A stretch of 64,000 nt of DNA, taken from Fusibacillus kribbianus. Its GTDB lineage: Bacteria; Bacillota; Clostridia; Lachnospirales; Lachnospiraceae. Of this stretch, positions 62,709 through 64,000 are shown in pieces. Every line of letters starts with the position of its first letter. Position 1 is the stretch's first letter. The translations under genes were made by a program, and so were the position numbers. The DNA lies in the NCBI RefSeq assembly GCF_030053595.1, contig NZ_JASGBQ010000013.1, forward strand, positions 1 to 64,000, given 5' to 3'. Under the pieces are notes generated by a model. The model had not been told where the DNA came from. It made no database searches and was given only the letters and a program-made list of their open reading frames with translations.

Positions 62709-64000
62709 GTGCGAATAGAGCGGGTAAAGAATGCATCCCGAAATATGGTATACGGAATCGCATCACAAATCGTTAAGCAACTGTTGCCTTTTGCGATGCG
62801 GACTGTGATGCTATATGTATTGGGAGTAGAGTATCTTGGACTGAACAGCCTTTTTACATCTGTTTTATCGGTGTTAAATCTGGCGGAACTTGGCGCTGGA
62901 TCTGCCATGGTCTACTCTATGTATCAGCCCATCGTTGATGACGATACTGATAGAATATGTGCGCTTATGCGGCTATATAAGATTTACTATAGATGTATCG
63001 GTCTTGTGGTATGCGCGATTGGATTGGCTCTGCTGCCGTTCATTCACAGGTTGATTAACGGCGATGTTCCGCCAGATATTGATGTTTACTACTTATATCT
63101 CCTGAATCTTGCAGCCACGGTATTCAGCTATTGGCTATTCGCTTACAAAAGCAGTATTCTATGGGCCCACCAAAGAAATGACGTTGTCAGTAAAGTGACG
63201 CTTGCCACGGACTTAATTAAATATGCTGCACAGCTCTTTGTGTTGGTTGTTTTTCGAAACTACTATTACTATGTGATGGTGATTCTTGCCACTCAGATAC
63301 TGAACAACATTCTGACAGCCATCCTCGCATCACGGATGTATCCGGCTTACCATGCCAGAGGAACGATCCAGAAAAATGAGCGAAAAACCATCAACCATCG
63401 CATTAGAGACTTGTTTTCGGCAAAGGTTGCCACGGTCATCGTCTATTCGTCTGATACCATTGTTATTTCCGCGTTTCTCGGACTGAAGGTTTTGGCTATC
63501 TATCAGAACTACTATTATCTTTTTTCTGCTGTTGCCTCCATGATAACGATCGTGTTTACTTCCGTTCGGGCAGGCTTGGGAAACAGTTTTATTGTTGACA
63601 CAAAAGAAAAAATCACGAAAGACTTTATGAGTTTTTTGCTCATTATTGTCTGGCTTGCAGGCTTCTGTTCCACCTGCTTCCTTTGCGTCTATCAGCCATT
63701 TATGGAGGTATGGGTTGGTGCAAATTTGCTTGCGGAATTTGGGATCGTTGTTTGTATGTCAGTCTATTTCTTTGTAAACTGCATGAACGTTTTTCTTAAT
63801 TCTTACAAGGACGCGGCAGGAATGTGGCATAAAGACCGCTTTCGTCCCCTTGTAGAAGCGATCACGAATTTATTATTGAATGTGATACTTGTTCGATATA
63901 TTGGATTGTATGGCATCATTCTGAGTACGATCATTTCTATGCTTTTTGTGGTGCCATGGTTGATTCACAATCTTTTCGATACACTTTTTGATCGAGTATA
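62709..64000 (+). CDS. Polysaccharide flippase (Wzx-like), cut by the window edge
   Basis: An open frame to the window end, at least 430 residues with about twelve helices. The first part, RIERVKNASRNMVYGIASQI, then YLGLNSLFTSVLSVLNLAEL and AMVYSMYQPI, is typical of oligosaccharide flippases of the MOP superfamily. It would turn the lipid-linked repeat unit to the outer face. A GTG at 62709 with CAGGAGGAG is preferred; an in-frame ATG at 62661 has a poor site and would add 16 basic residues. The 3' end is outside the window. Confidence 0.88.
   Translation, partial: MRIERVKNASRNMVYGIASQIVKQLLPFAMRTVMLYVLGVEYLGLNSLFTSVLSVLNLAELGAGSAMVYSMYQPIVDDDTDRICALMRLYKIYYRCIGLVVCAIGLALLPFIHRLINGDVPPDIDVYYLYLLNLAATVFSYWLFAYKSSILWAHQRNDVVSKVTLATDLIKYAAQLFVLVVFRNYYYYVMVILATQILNNILTAILASRMYPAYHARGTIQKNERKTINHRIRDLFSAKVATVIVYSSDTIVISAFLGLKVLAIYQNYYYLFSAVASMITIVFTSVRAGLGNSFIVDTKEKITKDFMSFLLIIVWLAGFCSTCFLCVYQPFMEVWVGANLLAEFGIVVCMSVYFFVNCMNVFLNSYKDAAGMWHKDRFRPLVEAITNLLLNVILVRYIGLYGIILSTIISMLFVVPWLIHNLFDTLFDRV

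Overview
The window reads as a chromosomal segment of a gut-type Firmicute, most likely a Lachnospiraceae-like clostridium. The reasons are strong AGGAGG-type ribosome binding sites, consensus sigma-A promoters, a T-box on pheST, a cobalamin riboswitch with an intrinsic terminator, the pheS-pheT-eno-secG-rnr-smpB housekeeping order, and large secreted proteins with aromatic cell-wall-binding repeats. Species cannot be set from the sequence alone.

Layout. 1-6000: two divergent tRNA-Leu genes, lrgAB, an AI-2E family transporter, a metal-riboswitch-like leader with a terminator in front of a sodium-pumping decarboxylase beta subunit and a 44-aa gamma-like subunit, an AEC permease and a left-handed beta-helix enzyme. 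6000-14400: an accessory, partly decayed stretch. It holds lipoprotein and zinc-ribbon gene remnants, a small membrane protein, a membrane-tethered M4 metallopeptidase with a C-type lectin domain, a relic of a mobile element, a TetR regulator divergent from a MATE pump gene broken by an in-frame TAG, and a truncated kinase-like gene. 14400-23900: housekeeping (yihY/brkB-type gene, T-box-pheST, eno, secG, rnr, smpB).

23900-34300: a corrinoid island between smpB and its RNA partner ssrA. It contains a group II intron 3' remnant, a URO-D-type (MtaA/CmuA-like) protein, and a divergent cobalamin-riboswitch operon. That operon encodes a 1603-aa surface protein built of repeated beta domains fused to half of a substrate-binding protein, followed by a binding lipoprotein, permease and ATPase. 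34272-37560: ssrA (tmRNA) with a large serine recombinase running antisense into its 3' end, plus remnants of an integrative element.

37700-64000: a surface polysaccharide and surface protein operon. It is preceded by a tyrosine recombinase gene lying between perfect 20-bp inverted repeats. Just inside the left repeat is a consensus promoter that points away from the operon in this assembly; inversion of the segment would point it at the operon. This looks like a self-contained phase-variation switch. The operon encodes a priming sugar transferase, four or more glycosyltransferases, LicD, a lipoprotein, two giant proteins sharing one wall-anchor module (one with a phosphodiester glycosidase domain), an Lgt-like enzyme, a polymerase, an acetyltransferase, the CapE-CapF-CapG route to UDP-N-acetyl-L-fucosamine and a flippase cut by the window edge. 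The genes appear to make a lipid-linked repeat unit, decorate it, flip and polymerise it, and display proteins that may bind the product.
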